In this document: piece by piece, positions 7,312 through 15,426 of the stretch
How the letters are laid out: each line of letters opens with the position of its first letter
Numbering within the stretch: position 1 is the stretch's first letter
From: Patescibacteria group bacterium
Lineage (GTDB): Bacteria; Patescibacteria; Dojkabacteria; J137
Length of the DNA stretch: 64,000 nucleotides
Assembly: GCA_963169855.1 (NCBI GenBank)
Contig: CAUJCN010000002.1
Coordinates: 496,001 to 560,000 of the forward strand
Direction: 5' to 3'
Made by a program: the position numbers and the translations under genes
Notes under the pieces: model-generated
Databases searched by the model: none
What the model was told of the DNA's origin: nothing
The model's input: the letters and a program-made list of their open reading frames with translations, nothing else

Positions 7312-8376
7312 TTAATTCTTCTTGTACAATTTGAACTTCCTGGAATCCCCAACAATAATTATTTCGGAAAGAAAGTACGGTAATTTATCAAAGAAGTGTG
7401 GATCCAAAGCAGAAATTACTGCACTCCATTCAATCACTACTATATTATTTGGAACGAAATACTCTTTAAGTCTCAATCTCTCCAAATCTTCTTTTTCTTT
7501 AATTCGCCACGCATCTATATGAATCAACTTTCCTCCGTTGTTTAGTGGATATTCATTTATGTAATTATATGTAGGTGATTTAACAACTCGTTCAATACCA
7601 AACTGCTGAGCAATTCCTTTTGTGACATGTGTTTTTCCGGCACCCATCTGACCGTCTAAAAGAACAACCTTTGGATTATTTTGTTGAGCTAAGAGCTCTC
7701 CAACTGCCTTTCCAATCTCAATTGTTTCATCTACATTCTGAGACCCAAGATCTTGAATATGCGTTAATTCTGTTGGATTGATTCTTCCAGAACGATGAAC
7801 GACCAAATCTTCCGACGAAAAGTCTAAAACAGTTGATGGAGGATTATGAGGTAATTCGTAACCTGGGTCTATTATTGCGTCTATTAAGTTAAGTTTAGAC
7901 TCAGGTAATTTCGCTAAGATGCTTTCTACTGAATAGGGCATAAAACTTCCATCCGAAGCTATAGTTGTCGTAAGTGGATTACCTAAGAATTGGATAAGTT
8001 CTAGAACTTCGGAAAAATTTGGGATTCTGATAGCCAAAGTTCCATTTTCAGCAGGCAATCTTGCATCAGTTTTGCCAAGTGATTTACCTACAATCGTTAC
8101 TGCGCCAGGTGTAAAGTTCTTAATTGCAGTTGAAATTTGAGAAGTTACATCTATAAATTCACCTGCCATTTCTAATCCAGAAACTGCTACTGGAATAGAT
8201 CTTCCTAAGATTCTATCTTTAAAATTCAAAAGTTTTGTTACAGCTTCTTGATTATCTGAATAGCAACCCAGGGCAAAACAAGTATCGGTAGGGTAGGCGA
8301 TTAACCCACCATTATCCAAAACCTGCTTAATTTGAATTTTCCAATCGCTTGTTCCATTAAGTTTAATCACTTCCAT
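7312..8376 (-). CDS. TsaC-TsaE fusion, tRNA t6A37 biosynthesis
   Basis: Two enzymes of the threonylcarbamoyl-adenosine (t6A37) pathway lie on one 354-residue chain. Residues 1 to about 205 are the TsaC/YrdC/Sua5 threonylcarbamoyl-AMP synthase: the PTDTCFALGC signature at 29-38, SIPVAV, ending STVLDF and VHRSGRIN. From about 215 the chain is TsaE, the ATPase that drives the TsaB-TsaD transfer step: Walker A DGQMGAGKTH (G245-T249), SPTYNYINEY, IHIDAW and VVIEWS. The two are normally separate proteins. The start at 8376 is chosen because it opens the YrdC domain and has an AT-rich -10-like sequence (TATATA/TATATT) 5-7 bases before it. The gene is divergent from the peptidase gene at 8428. Confidence 0.9.
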   Translation of the reverse strand: MEVIKLNGTSDWKIQIKQVLDNGGLIAYPTDTCFALGCYSDNQEAVTKLLNFKDRILGRSIPVAVSGLEMAGEFIDVTSQISTAIKNFTPGAVTIVGKSLGKTDARLPAENGTLAIRIPNFSEVLELIQFLGNPLTTTIASDGSFMPYSVESILAKLPESKLNLIDAIIDPGYELPHNPPSTVLDFSSEDLVVHRSGRINPTELTHIQDLGSQNVDETIEIGKAVGELLAQQNNPKVVLLDGQMGAGKTHVTKGIAQQFGIERVVKSPTYNYINEYPLNNGGKLIHIDAWRIKEKEDLERLRLKEYFVPNNIVVIEWSAVISALDPHFFDKLPYFLSEIIIVGDSRKFKLYKKN

Positions 8377-8415
8377 TCTTGAATATATATGTTTTTCTGT
8401 ATAAAATATGATCAG

Positions 8416-8421
8416 TATTAT
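8416..8421 (+). promoter_or_regulatory. -10 box of the M23 peptidase gene
   Basis: TATTAT ends 6 bases before the ATG at 8428. It sits in a 51-base divergent promoter region shared with the TsaC-TsaE gene. The spacing supports a leaderless start at 8428, which also gives a proper signal peptide. Confidence 0.6.
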
Positions 8422-8427
8422 ATTTTC

Positions 8428-9687
8428 ATGTTGAGAAATTACAAAATACTTGCACAAATTTTACTATTTTTAGCTCTTTTTAGCACGGCCGTTGGACCAA
8501 TTCCTGTATTGGCCGAAGGAGAACAAGAAAGATACGACGAACTTCAGGAGCAAATCGCTGAATTACAAAGACAGCGAGGAGATATTCAAAACTTACTAAA
8601 TTCTAATCAATACACAATTTCTGGTTACAATTCTCAAATTGCTCAATTATTTGGAGAAGCTCAAGTGTATCAAAATCAAATAGATGAGTTAAATCTTCAA
8701 ATTGAACAACTTCAAATTAGAATTCAGAAGCTTGAAAAAGAAATTGCTGAACTTAAAATAGATATAGAAAAGCGAGAAACAGAAATTACAGGATTAGAAA
8801 AAGAGAGTAATAAGAGAATCAAAACAAGTTACATGAATTACCGAACTTACGGAATTAATTTCGAAGTTGGAAACAATATTTTATTCAATGATAGTGTAAA
8901 TTCCTATTTCAAGAACTCACAATACAAAGAACTTATCCAGAATGATACAAACGATCTTTTAGTAAATCTATTCAATTTGAAGGTTGAACTTGAAGCTAAG
9001 AAAGAAGATTTAGCTACTAAACTTTTAGAAACTCAAAATGATAAAGAAGAAGTTGATATTAAAGTAGCTGATGCTAACGAAAAGAAAGGAGAACTTGATG
9101 TTAAGCTAAACAAGTATTACTACGAGGTTAATCAACTAAATAGTCAGAACGCAAATTATCAAAACTCAATCAATGCTTTAAGTGATCAAGAAATGAAAAT
9201 TCATGCAGAAGCTGTTCTTGTTATGCAAGAAATCATGAGAACTTCTGTTACAACTGGACAATACGTTCTTGCCGGAACTATTATCGGAATTCAAGGTTGT
9301 ACAGGATACTGTTTTGGAGAACACTTACACTTTTCGGTTTATGTTAACGGAAACTCTGTAAATCCATGTTCAATGTTGGAGGGTGGAGTAGGGTGTGGAA
9401 GTGGAGGACCTTTGAAAGCACCTTTAAGAGGAAATGTTTCTTTCAATAGTGGCTACGGAACAAGATGTTTTAACGGAGAATGTGTTCTACACGACGGAAT
9501 TGACATTACAGGTTTCCCACTTGGAGGTACATTTGTTTATGCCGCTAATGATGGATACATCCAGAGAGGTCAAGACTGTTGGCACTATAATATGGGTTAT
9601 CAAACAAATGGTTGCGCCAACTATGTAAAAGTATCTAACCCAGACACTGGCGTTACTACTGGATATTGGCACTTGAATTCCTTCTAA
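8428..9687 (+). CDS. exported coiled-coil M23 peptidase with permuted catalytic domain
   Basis: A 419-residue protein. Residues 1-29 form a signal peptide with a hydrophobic core ILLFLALFSTAVGPIPVLA. About 30-270 is long coiled coil rich in Gln, Glu, Ile and Lys, like EnvC/PcsB-type murein hydrolase regulators. The M23/LytM metallopeptidase part follows, but its halves are reversed. First comes the usual C-terminal half: TGQYVLAGTIIG, then GEHLHF with His299 and His301, then a GNSVNP end. A Gly-rich linker follows. Then comes the usual N-terminal half: PLRGNVSFNSGYG, HDGID with His355 and Asp359, and finally TTGYWHLNSF at the stop. All expected zinc and catalytic residues are present. It could cleave peptidoglycan cross-links if the fold closes. 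Confidence 0.82.
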   Translation: MLRNYKILAQILLFLALFSTAVGPIPVLAEGEQERYDELQEQIAELQRQRGDIQNLLNSNQYTISGYNSQIAQLFGEAQVYQNQIDELNLQIEQLQIRIQKLEKEIAELKIDIEKRETEITGLEKESNKRIKTSYMNYRTYGINFEVGNNILFNDSVNSYFKNSQYKELIQNDTNDLLVNLFNLKVELEAKKEDLATKLLETQNDKEEVDIKVADANEKKGELDVKLNKYYYEVNQLNSQNANYQNSINALSDQEMKIHAEAVLVMQEIMRTSVTTGQYVLAGTIIGIQGCTGYCFGEHLHFSVYVNGNSVNPCSMLEGGVGCGSGGPLKAPLRGNVSFNSGYGTRCFNGECVLHDGIDITGFPLGGTFVYAANDGYIQRGQDCWHYNMGYQTNGCANYVKVSNPDTGVTTGYWHLNSF

Positions 9688-9729
9688 AATCACGCAAAGA
9701 ATTTATCTATTGATGTTTATTCAACTTTG

Positions 9730-9735
9730 TATAAT
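9730..9735 (+). promoter_or_regulatory. -10 box for the dockerin-like gene
   Basis: TATAAT about 59 bases before the ATG at 9795, so this gene has a real leader, unlike many neighbours. No good -35 hexamer is seen. Confidence 0.5.
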
Positions 9736-9750
9736 AATGTAGAAAGGTAA

Positions 9751-9783
9751 AAGATTTTTTCACTTGTAAATAATAAAAATCTT
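9751..9783 (+). promoter_or_regulatory. 5' leader hairpin
   Basis: AAGATTTTT (9751-9759) and AAAAATCTT (9775-9783) are perfect 9-base inverted arms with a 15-base loop. They lie between the promoter and the start codon at 9795. The hairpin could affect mRNA stability or translation of the secreted dockerin-like protein. It is AT-rich, so it is weak. Confidence 0.45.
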
Positions 9784-9794
9784 TAATATCAATA

Positions 9795-10796
9795 ATGTTT
9801 AAAAGAGTAGTCTGCACAACAATTTTAGCTGTTTTCACTGGAGGCTTCATGATGCCTTTTAATCTTGTTTCCGCAGCAGATGTTTCCGTTACAGTAACCC
9901 CAACAAGCATGACATTAGGTGCCACTGGTGTTGGAATGACATTAACTTTTACTCCACCAGTTCCTTTAACTACGAATACAACGATCGATGTTGTGTATGA
10001 TGACGAAGCTTTCGAAGCAGTTTTAACAGATAGTGATATTACAGTAACTGGTACTAATATTATTGGAAGCGCCGAAAGTAACTTTATGGATGGACGATTC
10101 AGATCAACATTAACTGTAGCAGGAGCAACTGCAGGTGTTGTAACAATCACTATTGATAATAATCCGGGGTTCACTAACCCTTCTGTAGCTGGAAATTTTG
10201 CAGTTGGAGTAATCATTGATAATGGTGGATTGGGAATAACTCAAGATTTTGGTGCATCGCTGCTATATTACGGGAATGCTAACCAAGTTGGCGTTACTGG
10301 ATCGGTAGTTAGCGCAGTAATTCCAACATGCACTCTCAGAGTAAATATTAAGCCCGAGAAGAGAATCCCTAGAATTGGAAATTGGGATACTATCCTGACT
10401 GTCGAAGTTGCGACTACCTCAAATATCACATTAAGAACTTTCAGCTTCCCTACAAATACTCAAGGGGAGGGTAATTATGATTTGTGCGGGAATGGAATAT
10501 ACTTCCCCCCAGGAAATTACAATTTCAAAATTAGAGGTTACTCACATTTAAGAAAGGTATTTGAAAACATTCTTGCATTCAACACAACTTCAGAATTCTC
10601 CATTACTTTCTTGGAAGAAATGCTTGCAGGAGAGACCAGTATTGTCTATGATAATTACATAAACATGATGGACTTTGTAACTCAGATTCAGGAACTTTAT
10701 ACTGCTGATTACAAAAATGATCTTAATCAAGATGGTTTAGTAAATTCTTTGGATTTTGCTAATACAATAACTAACTTCTACCTCAATGGAGAATAG
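9795..10796 (+). CDS. secreted protein with C-terminal dockerin-like module
   Basis: A 333-residue exported protein. The signal peptide is residues 1-28 (LAVFTGGFMMPFNLVSAA). Residues 30-165 are beta-rich and Thr/Val/Gly-rich, like an adhesin or Ig-type domain. A second beta domain (about 175-265) contains two Cys. The C-terminus has a dockerin type I-like calcium-binding repeat, NDLNQDGLVNSLDFANTITN (about 308-327), where D-N-D-L-D positions match an F-hand loop. A degenerate first repeat, YDNYINMMDFVTQIQEL, comes before it. Dockerins bind cohesins, and the next gene encodes a cohesin-like domain 28 bases downstream. Pairing of the two is inferred. Confidence 0.75.
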   Translation: MFKRVVCTTILAVFTGGFMMPFNLVSAADVSVTVTPTSMTLGATGVGMTLTFTPPVPLTTNTTIDVVYDDEAFEAVLTDSDITVTGTNIIGSAESNFMDGRFRSTLTVAGATAGVVTITIDNNPGFTNPSVAGNFAVGVIIDNGGLGITQDFGASLLYYGNANQVGVTGSVVSAVIPTCTLRVNIKPEKRIPRIGNWDTILTVEVATTSNITLRTFSFPTNTQGEGNYDLCGNGIYFPPGNYNFKIRGYSHLRKVFENILAFNTTSEFSITFLEEMLAGETSIVYDNYINMMDFVTQIQELYTADYKNDLNQDGLVNSLDFANTITNFYLNGE

Positions 10797-10824
10797 AAGT
10801 AACTATAACTGTTAATTTGGAACA

Positions 10825-12780
10825 ATGCTAAACAAATTTTTGAGATTTTCTGTAATATCAATATTCTTTTTTGTAGGGATTGTTTCTGCACAAACAGTAA
10901 AAGCTGCATCTTTTGAATTTGTACCTCCTACAAACACATACCCTCTTGGATGTCGACAGATTGTGAACATCTTTGCTGATGCAACAGGACAAAGTTCGAA
11001 TGGAGCAGACTTAGAAGTTATGTTTGATCCTAGTCAAGTTGAAATCTTGGACTTGGATCCTAATATCCCTGGAATACAGATTAGAAGCGGAACAGCTTAC
11101 GAAACGTATGTTTTTAACGAAGTAGACCCTAACATCGGAAGAATTAGAATGGCGGCGGGATCTTTTGAGAATCCTTTAACGTCACGAGAATTGTTTGCGA
11201 CAGTAGACTTTGCAGGAAGACCTGGGGCTACAGTAGGAAATTTTACAATTAGGGTTAATGGATTCGGTCCAGAGGTTTCCTTAGATTCAAATATTGCTGA
11301 TTCAAATACAAATCTAGACTTACTTACATCAACTGTTGATGGTAGTTACACTTTCGAGACTAGTGAGTGCGAAGATGATCTGATTCCTCCAACAAACACA
11401 TTCATAAATCCAATTGCATATACTGTTAACAACAACTATTTAGATGGAGTTGAAGTTACCGTTAGCGACTTTGGAGTTGGAGTAGATTTAAGTACAGTTG
11501 TGATTATTATTAACGGAGTAGAGTATAGATTCGATTCTCCTGGAGTAACTTATACTGGAGATCCTGCGAGCTATACATTCTTTATTACTTTAAGTGAACC
11601 TTACCCTATTGATGAGCCTGTAACTGGAGTTATTAGATCCACAGACTTGGCTGGAAATACTTCAACTACACAAATCGTGTTTAATATTCCCCCAGGAGCA
11701 CCTGTTTGTCCTGTTTCCCAACCAATCGTAAACATTAACAATTCCACTAACCTTTGTGAATTTGGGGAGCAGAACTTTGTAAACAATTTTTTTGGAGAAG
11801 GATCTTTTATCGATCAAATTTTTACTAACGCTGGAACAACAGGAATTGCCGCTGCACTACTTGGAATACTCTCGTTATTGTGGTTATTACCTTTAATTAA
11901 CGCTCCTTTACTGTTACTGAATCTATTGAGTGCTTTCTTAGGGAGAAGAACTCGAAGACCATGGGGACTTGTGCTTGACGGAATGTCTAGAAAACCAATT
12001 TCTTTGGCAACTTGTAGACTATACAAATCTGGAACATTATTCATGGTTTCCCAAACCGTGAGCGACATGGAAGGTAGATATGGATTCTCTGTCTCGGATG
12101 GAGATTATAGGCTTGAAATTACTAAGGATGGATATCAGAAACATTCTCAAGAGATCCAAATTACGAAAGAAGAGAAAGGGTATATCACAGACGTTTTAAT
12201 GGTTCCTGCTACATTGACAGAAAATAGCAAGAATTCTGAAGGAGGCATCGGATTATTCTTTAAGAGACTTGGTGTTTTCTACAAGAGAGTTTCACCATTC
12301 CTAATGTTTGCTGGATTCATTCTTTCGATTGTAACAATGTTCTTGTTTAGAAATGCATTTAATACGATTATTTTCCTATTATACGTATTCAATTACATAC
12401 TACTTTTGATTGCTAGACTAAGAAGACCCTACAAATCTTCTGCAGTTATTGATTCAAAGACCAAGTTAAGAATTCCATACGCAATTATTAAGATCTTTGA
12501 AATTTCTACAATGAAGTTAGTAGATACAATGGTTTCTAATGAAAACGGAGAATTCGAATACTTTGGAGAGCCTGGACAATACGGTATCTTGATAGCAGTT
12601 AGAGGATACAACTTCCCATCTGAAGCTCAGACAGATCTTTCTAAAATGGATGGAATTTACAGTGGAATCCTGAAAGTAAATTTGAACAGAGGAAATAACA
12701 AGCTACAGATTTTTGTTGATCCAGTTAGTGATTCTTCTAGTTACCTAGAACAAGGTAATCTAAAGACCCCATTCGGTTGA
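10825..12780 (+). CDS. membrane protein with cohesin-like and carboxypeptidase-regulatory-like domains
   Basis: A 651-residue multidomain protein. The signal peptide is 1-28 (ending TVKAA). A cohesin-like domain spans about 29-177: 'F.P.....G....V.I.AD', GADLEVMFDPSQVEILDLD, then RELFATVDFAGRPGATVG. A second beta domain of Ig type spans about 190-290 and contains TDLAGNTS. A hydrophobic stretch lies at about 338-372, followed by RRTRRP. A carboxypeptidase-regulatory-like domain follows at about 375-460 (SDMEGRYGFSVSDGDYRLEI), then two membrane helices (about 488-530) ending RLRRPYK, and a second such domain (NENGEFEYFGEPGQYGILI). It probably anchors the dockerin-bearing neighbour at the surface, which is inference. 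By the positive-inside rule the two regulatory-like domains would be cytoplasmic, which is odd. Confidence 0.75.
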   Translation: MLNKFLRFSVISIFFFVGIVSAQTVKAASFEFVPPTNTYPLGCRQIVNIFADATGQSSNGADLEVMFDPSQVEILDLDPNIPGIQIRSGTAYETYVFNEVDPNIGRIRMAAGSFENPLTSRELFATVDFAGRPGATVGNFTIRVNGFGPEVSLDSNIADSNTNLDLLTSTVDGSYTFETSECEDDLIPPTNTFINPIAYTVNNNYLDGVEVTVSDFGVGVDLSTVVIIINGVEYRFDSPGVTYTGDPASYTFFITLSEPYPIDEPVTGVIRSTDLAGNTSTTQIVFNIPPGAPVCPVSQPIVNINNSTNLCEFGEQNFVNNFFGEGSFIDQIFTNAGTTGIAAALLGILSLLWLLPLINAPLLLLNLLSAFLGRRTRRPWGLVLDGMSRKPISLATCRLYKSGTLFMVSQTVSDMEGRYGFSVSDGDYRLEITKDGYQKHSQEIQITKEEKGYITDVLMVPATLTENSKNSEGGIGLFFKRLGVFYKRVSPFLMFAGFILSIVTMFLFRNAFNTIIFLLYVFNYILLLIARLRRPYKSSAVIDSKTKLRIPYAIIKIFEISTMKLVDTMVSNENGEFEYFGEPGQYGILIAVRGYNFPSEAQTDLSKMDGIYSGILKVNLNRGNNKLQIFVDPVSDSSSYLEQGNLKTPFG

Positions 12781-12814
12781 AATTGATTGATAACTAACCA
12801 CACATTTTAAAGTC

Positions 12815-12835
12815 ACTCCCGCCTAATGCGGGAGT
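12815..12835 (+). terminator. hairpin after the cohesin gene
   Basis: ACTCCCGC, loop CTAAT, GCGGGAGT: an 8-bp GC-rich stem 35 bases after the stop codon, followed by TCTCTT. The T tract is short, so termination may be partial. Confidence 0.65.
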
Positions 12836-12928
12836 CTCTTGAGAAAGAACAAAGCTGAATGATTTCTCACTTTGTCTCTTTAAACTTTTATGATTTTCAT
12901 GTATATTGTCCTTGGTTAGGACACAAAA

Positions 12929-13720
12929 ATGAAAGATGCGGAACCAGTAATTAAATTTTTATCTCAATTAGGACTAGATTTCTTTGAATCTAAGGTTTTT
13001 ATGAACCTTTTAGAGAAAGGGCCTTTAACAGTATTAGCTTTGTCAAGAGAATCTGATGTTAGTAGAACTAACGTTTACAGAATTATAGAGAGACTGAAGC
13101 AATGGGGACTAGCAGATGAAAGATCCGAAGGGACTAAAAAACTTATTTATGCTACATCCGTTCAGAAATTAGAATTGCTTGTTCAGGAGCAGGAAAACAA
13201 ATCAATTATCTTAAGAAAGACTTTGCCAGAAATTAAAAGCCTTTACGAAGGAGTTGAGGAAGCACCTGAAGTCGTTGGAATACCAGGAACTTCTATACGA
13301 TTATTGAAAAGCACAGAAGAATCTTTAGCCGAACTTAATCATATTTTGGAGAATAGCAAAGAAATCAAGGCAATTCTTCCGTTTGACTATGCAACATTAT
13401 TCAACGAAGAAATTTCTAATACGTTACGTCGAACAATTCAGAAAGAAAAAATTGCCTACTATGAAATTTTATTGGAATCTTACACTAAATACGCAAGCGT
13501 GGAGGATTTAGTCCTATTTAACTTGAGCAAGACTTTTAAATCTAGAATTTTCGAATACGACTTTGGTATCGATCACATCATTTTAATCATAGAAGATCGA
13601 GTTATAACGCTTTACAAGGCCGATGATACTACTTATGGATATGTAATCGAGAGTGAGGGCGCGGTCGTCTTTAACGAGAATATGTTCAAACTAGTCTGGG
13701 AAAGCTCAAAAGATATATAA
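12929..13720 (+). CDS. TrmB-like transcriptional regulator
   Basis: A 263-residue regulator. The N-terminal winged helix (about 5-75) matches the TrmB pattern: LGLDFFESKVFMNLLEKGPL, then the recognition helix VSRTNVYRIIERLKQWGL, then a wing ending LIYATS. A short coiled coil follows (LELLVQEQENKSIILRKTL), then a C-terminal domain (about 110-263) of the phospholipase-D-like or sugar-sensing type seen in TrmB relatives. TrmB proteins of archaea respond to sugars and control sugar uptake and glycolysis. It sits upstream of infB, facing the same way, with a 152-base gap. Its target is unknown. Confidence 0.82.
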   Translation: MKDAEPVIKFLSQLGLDFFESKVFMNLLEKGPLTVLALSRESDVSRTNVYRIIERLKQWGLADERSEGTKKLIYATSVQKLELLVQEQENKSIILRKTLPEIKSLYEGVEEAPEVVGIPGTSIRLLKSTEESLAELNHILENSKEIKAILPFDYATLFNEEISNTLRRTIQKEKIAYYEILLESYTKYASVEDLVLFNLSKTFKSRIFEYDFGIDHIILIIEDRVITLYKADDTTYGYVIESEGAVVFNENMFKLVWESSKDI

Positions 13721-13859
13721 AAAGAAGTTAGAAGTCTGAAGATCAAAGTATAAAAAGTAGAATCTTTGACAACATAAGCTGTATAATTTTTCGATTTTTG
13801 CACCTCAAGTTTCATCCCTGAATCTTCTTATCTTATTAGTCTTGTAGGTCATATTGTGG

Positions 13860-13865
13860 TAAAAT
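13860..13865 (+). promoter_or_regulatory. -10 box of infB, deciding a GTG start
   Basis: TAAAAT, then CATCAAC, then GTG at 13873. The 7-base spacing matches the leaderless pattern elsewhere in the window and supports the unusual GTG start. Confidence 0.6.
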
Positions 13866-13872
13866 CATCAAC

Positions 13873-15426
13873 GTGAATAAAGAAAAAAGCATCAGACAAC
13901 CGATAATAGCAGTAATGGGTCATGTAGACCATGGTAAAACCACGTTTTTAGATTCTATTCGAGGAACTCGAGTTGCAGATAAAGAAGCAGGAGGAATTAC
14001 TCAGAATACTAGAGCACACGAAGTTGTACGAAAGAGTGGATTCAGAATGACTTTCATTGACACTCCTGGACACGAAGCTTTCAGTAAAATGAGAGAACGT
14101 GGAGCAAATGTAACAGATTTTGTTCTGTTGATTGTTGCCGCTGATGATGGTGTTCAACCTCAAACTAAGCAATCTATTGAATTCGCTAAAAAAAGCAAAG
14201 TTCCTGTGATCGTTGCTATAAACAAAGTTGATATTTCTGGAATCAATACTCAGAAAATCAAAACAGAATTATCAAGTTTTGGGGTTGCGGTTGAAGAGTA
14301 CGGAGGAGATACTATGTGCTTTGAAATTTCAGCAAAGAACAAAATGGGACTCGAAGAGTTGCTCGATGGAATTGAGTTATTATCAGAAATTAATGAACTA
14401 AAAAGTGCGGAAGTTAAATACGGAAGCAATGGAGAAGGATTTATTCTTGAATCGAACTTAGACAAAAGATTAGGAAATGTAGCTCTTTGTATTTTGAAAG
14501 CAGGAAATCTTCCTAAAAGTACTTTTGGTGTAACTAAACAAGGCGTATTTAAATCCCGTGCTTACTTAGACGAAGCTCAAAAACCAATGGCAGAGGTTCA
14601 CGAATCAGCACCTTTCTGGATTACAGGATTAAAGGAAACTGTTAATACTGGAGATACTATTTTCTTCTTCGAAGATGAAGCAAAAGCTAAGGATTTTCAT
14701 CAACAAATCACTAAAGATGAAATTTCTGAGTACTCAGACGCTACAGAGATGGATGCCGAAAGTCTTTTCGCACAAATGCTTTTGAAGCAGCAAGAAGATA
14801 TGGCAGGAATTTCCCAAAAAGAATTGAACGTTGTGGTCAAATCTTCTACTCATGGAACATTAGAAGCAATTATTGCTAAGCTTGAAACTTTAAGCACAGA
14901 AGAAGCTAAGGTAAATATTCTTTTCAGTGGTACTGGAAATGTTACAGAAGACGAAATTAGTAGAGCTAAACTAGCAAAAGCAATTGTTGTGACATTCCAA
15001 TTACCAACACCTAATAATATAGTGAGCATTGCTAGGCAGGAGAAAGTTCTTGTTCGAAATTACGAGGTTATATACGAAATGTTTGATGAAGTGCAAGAAG
15101 TATTGAATTCAATTGGAGAACCACAAGTGGAGGAAATTGAAGTAGCTAGGGCTAAGATTAAACAGCTATTCACGCTGACTAACGGTGATTTAGTTTTAGG
15201 TTCTGAAGTTATCAAAGGAACAATGCTTAGAGGTTACAGAATTTTTGTTGAAAGAGTAATTAAAGGTGAAAAATACGAGGTTGGTAGAGCTAAGATTTCT
15301 TCTCTAAGAGTTAGAAAAGATGAAGTGAAAGAAGTAAAGAAAGGATTAGAGTGCGGAATTATTCTTGATACAAAAATCGAAGGAATCACAGAAAACGACG
15401 AAGTTGTTGCTTACAGAGTAGAGTAA
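13873..15426 (+). CDS. infB: translation initiation factor IF-2, short form
   Basis: GTPase that brings initiator fMet-tRNA to the 30S subunit. The G motifs are clear: GHVDHGKT (16-23), GITQNTRAHEV for switch I, DTPGHEAF for switch II, AINKVD, and a SAKNKMGL G5-like site. They are followed by the EF-Tu-like domain II, the IF-2 core domain 3 and the C-terminal fMet-tRNA-binding domain (to ENDEVVAYRVE). At 517 aa it lacks the long N-terminal extension and IF2_N subdomains of E. coli (about 890 aa) and B. subtilis (about 716 aa) proteins. Compact forms fit a reduced genome. It stands alone, without nusA or rbfA next to it. Confidence 0.95.
   Translation: MNKEKSIRQPIIAVMGHVDHGKTTFLDSIRGTRVADKEAGGITQNTRAHEVVRKSGFRMTFIDTPGHEAFSKMRERGANVTDFVLLIVAADDGVQPQTKQSIEFAKKSKVPVIVAINKVDISGINTQKIKTELSSFGVAVEEYGGDTMCFEISAKNKMGLEELLDGIELLSEINELKSAEVKYGSNGEGFILESNLDKRLGNVALCILKAGNLPKSTFGVTKQGVFKSRAYLDEAQKPMAEVHESAPFWITGLKETVNTGDTIFFFEDEAKAKDFHQQITKDEISEYSDATEMDAESLFAQMLLKQQEDMAGISQKELNVVVKSSTHGTLEAIIAKLETLSTEEAKVNILFSGTGNVTEDEISRAKLAKAIVVTFQLPTPNNIVSIARQEKVLVRNYEVIYEMFDEVQEVLNSIGEPQVEEIEVARAKIKQLFTLTNGDLVLGSEVIKGTMLRGYRIFVERVIKGEKYEVGRAKISSLRVRKDEVKEVKKGLECGIILDTKIEGITENDEVVAYRVE

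Noticed and set aside
9707..10216. A 169-residue minus-strand frame rich in Val and Thr.
   Set aside because: It is the complement of the Val/Thr/Gly-rich dockerin protein and carries no features of its own.
4201..13720. Recoding of TGA as Gly or Trp, as in some Candidate Phyla Radiation groups.
   Set aside because: TGA ends the frames at 4878 and 12780 at family-appropriate or operon-appropriate places, and in-frame TGA is absent from core genes.
13768..13784. TTGACA followed by TATAAT upstream of infB.
   Set aside because: The spacer is only about 10 bases, too short for a sigma70 promoter; the TAAAAT at 13860 fits better.
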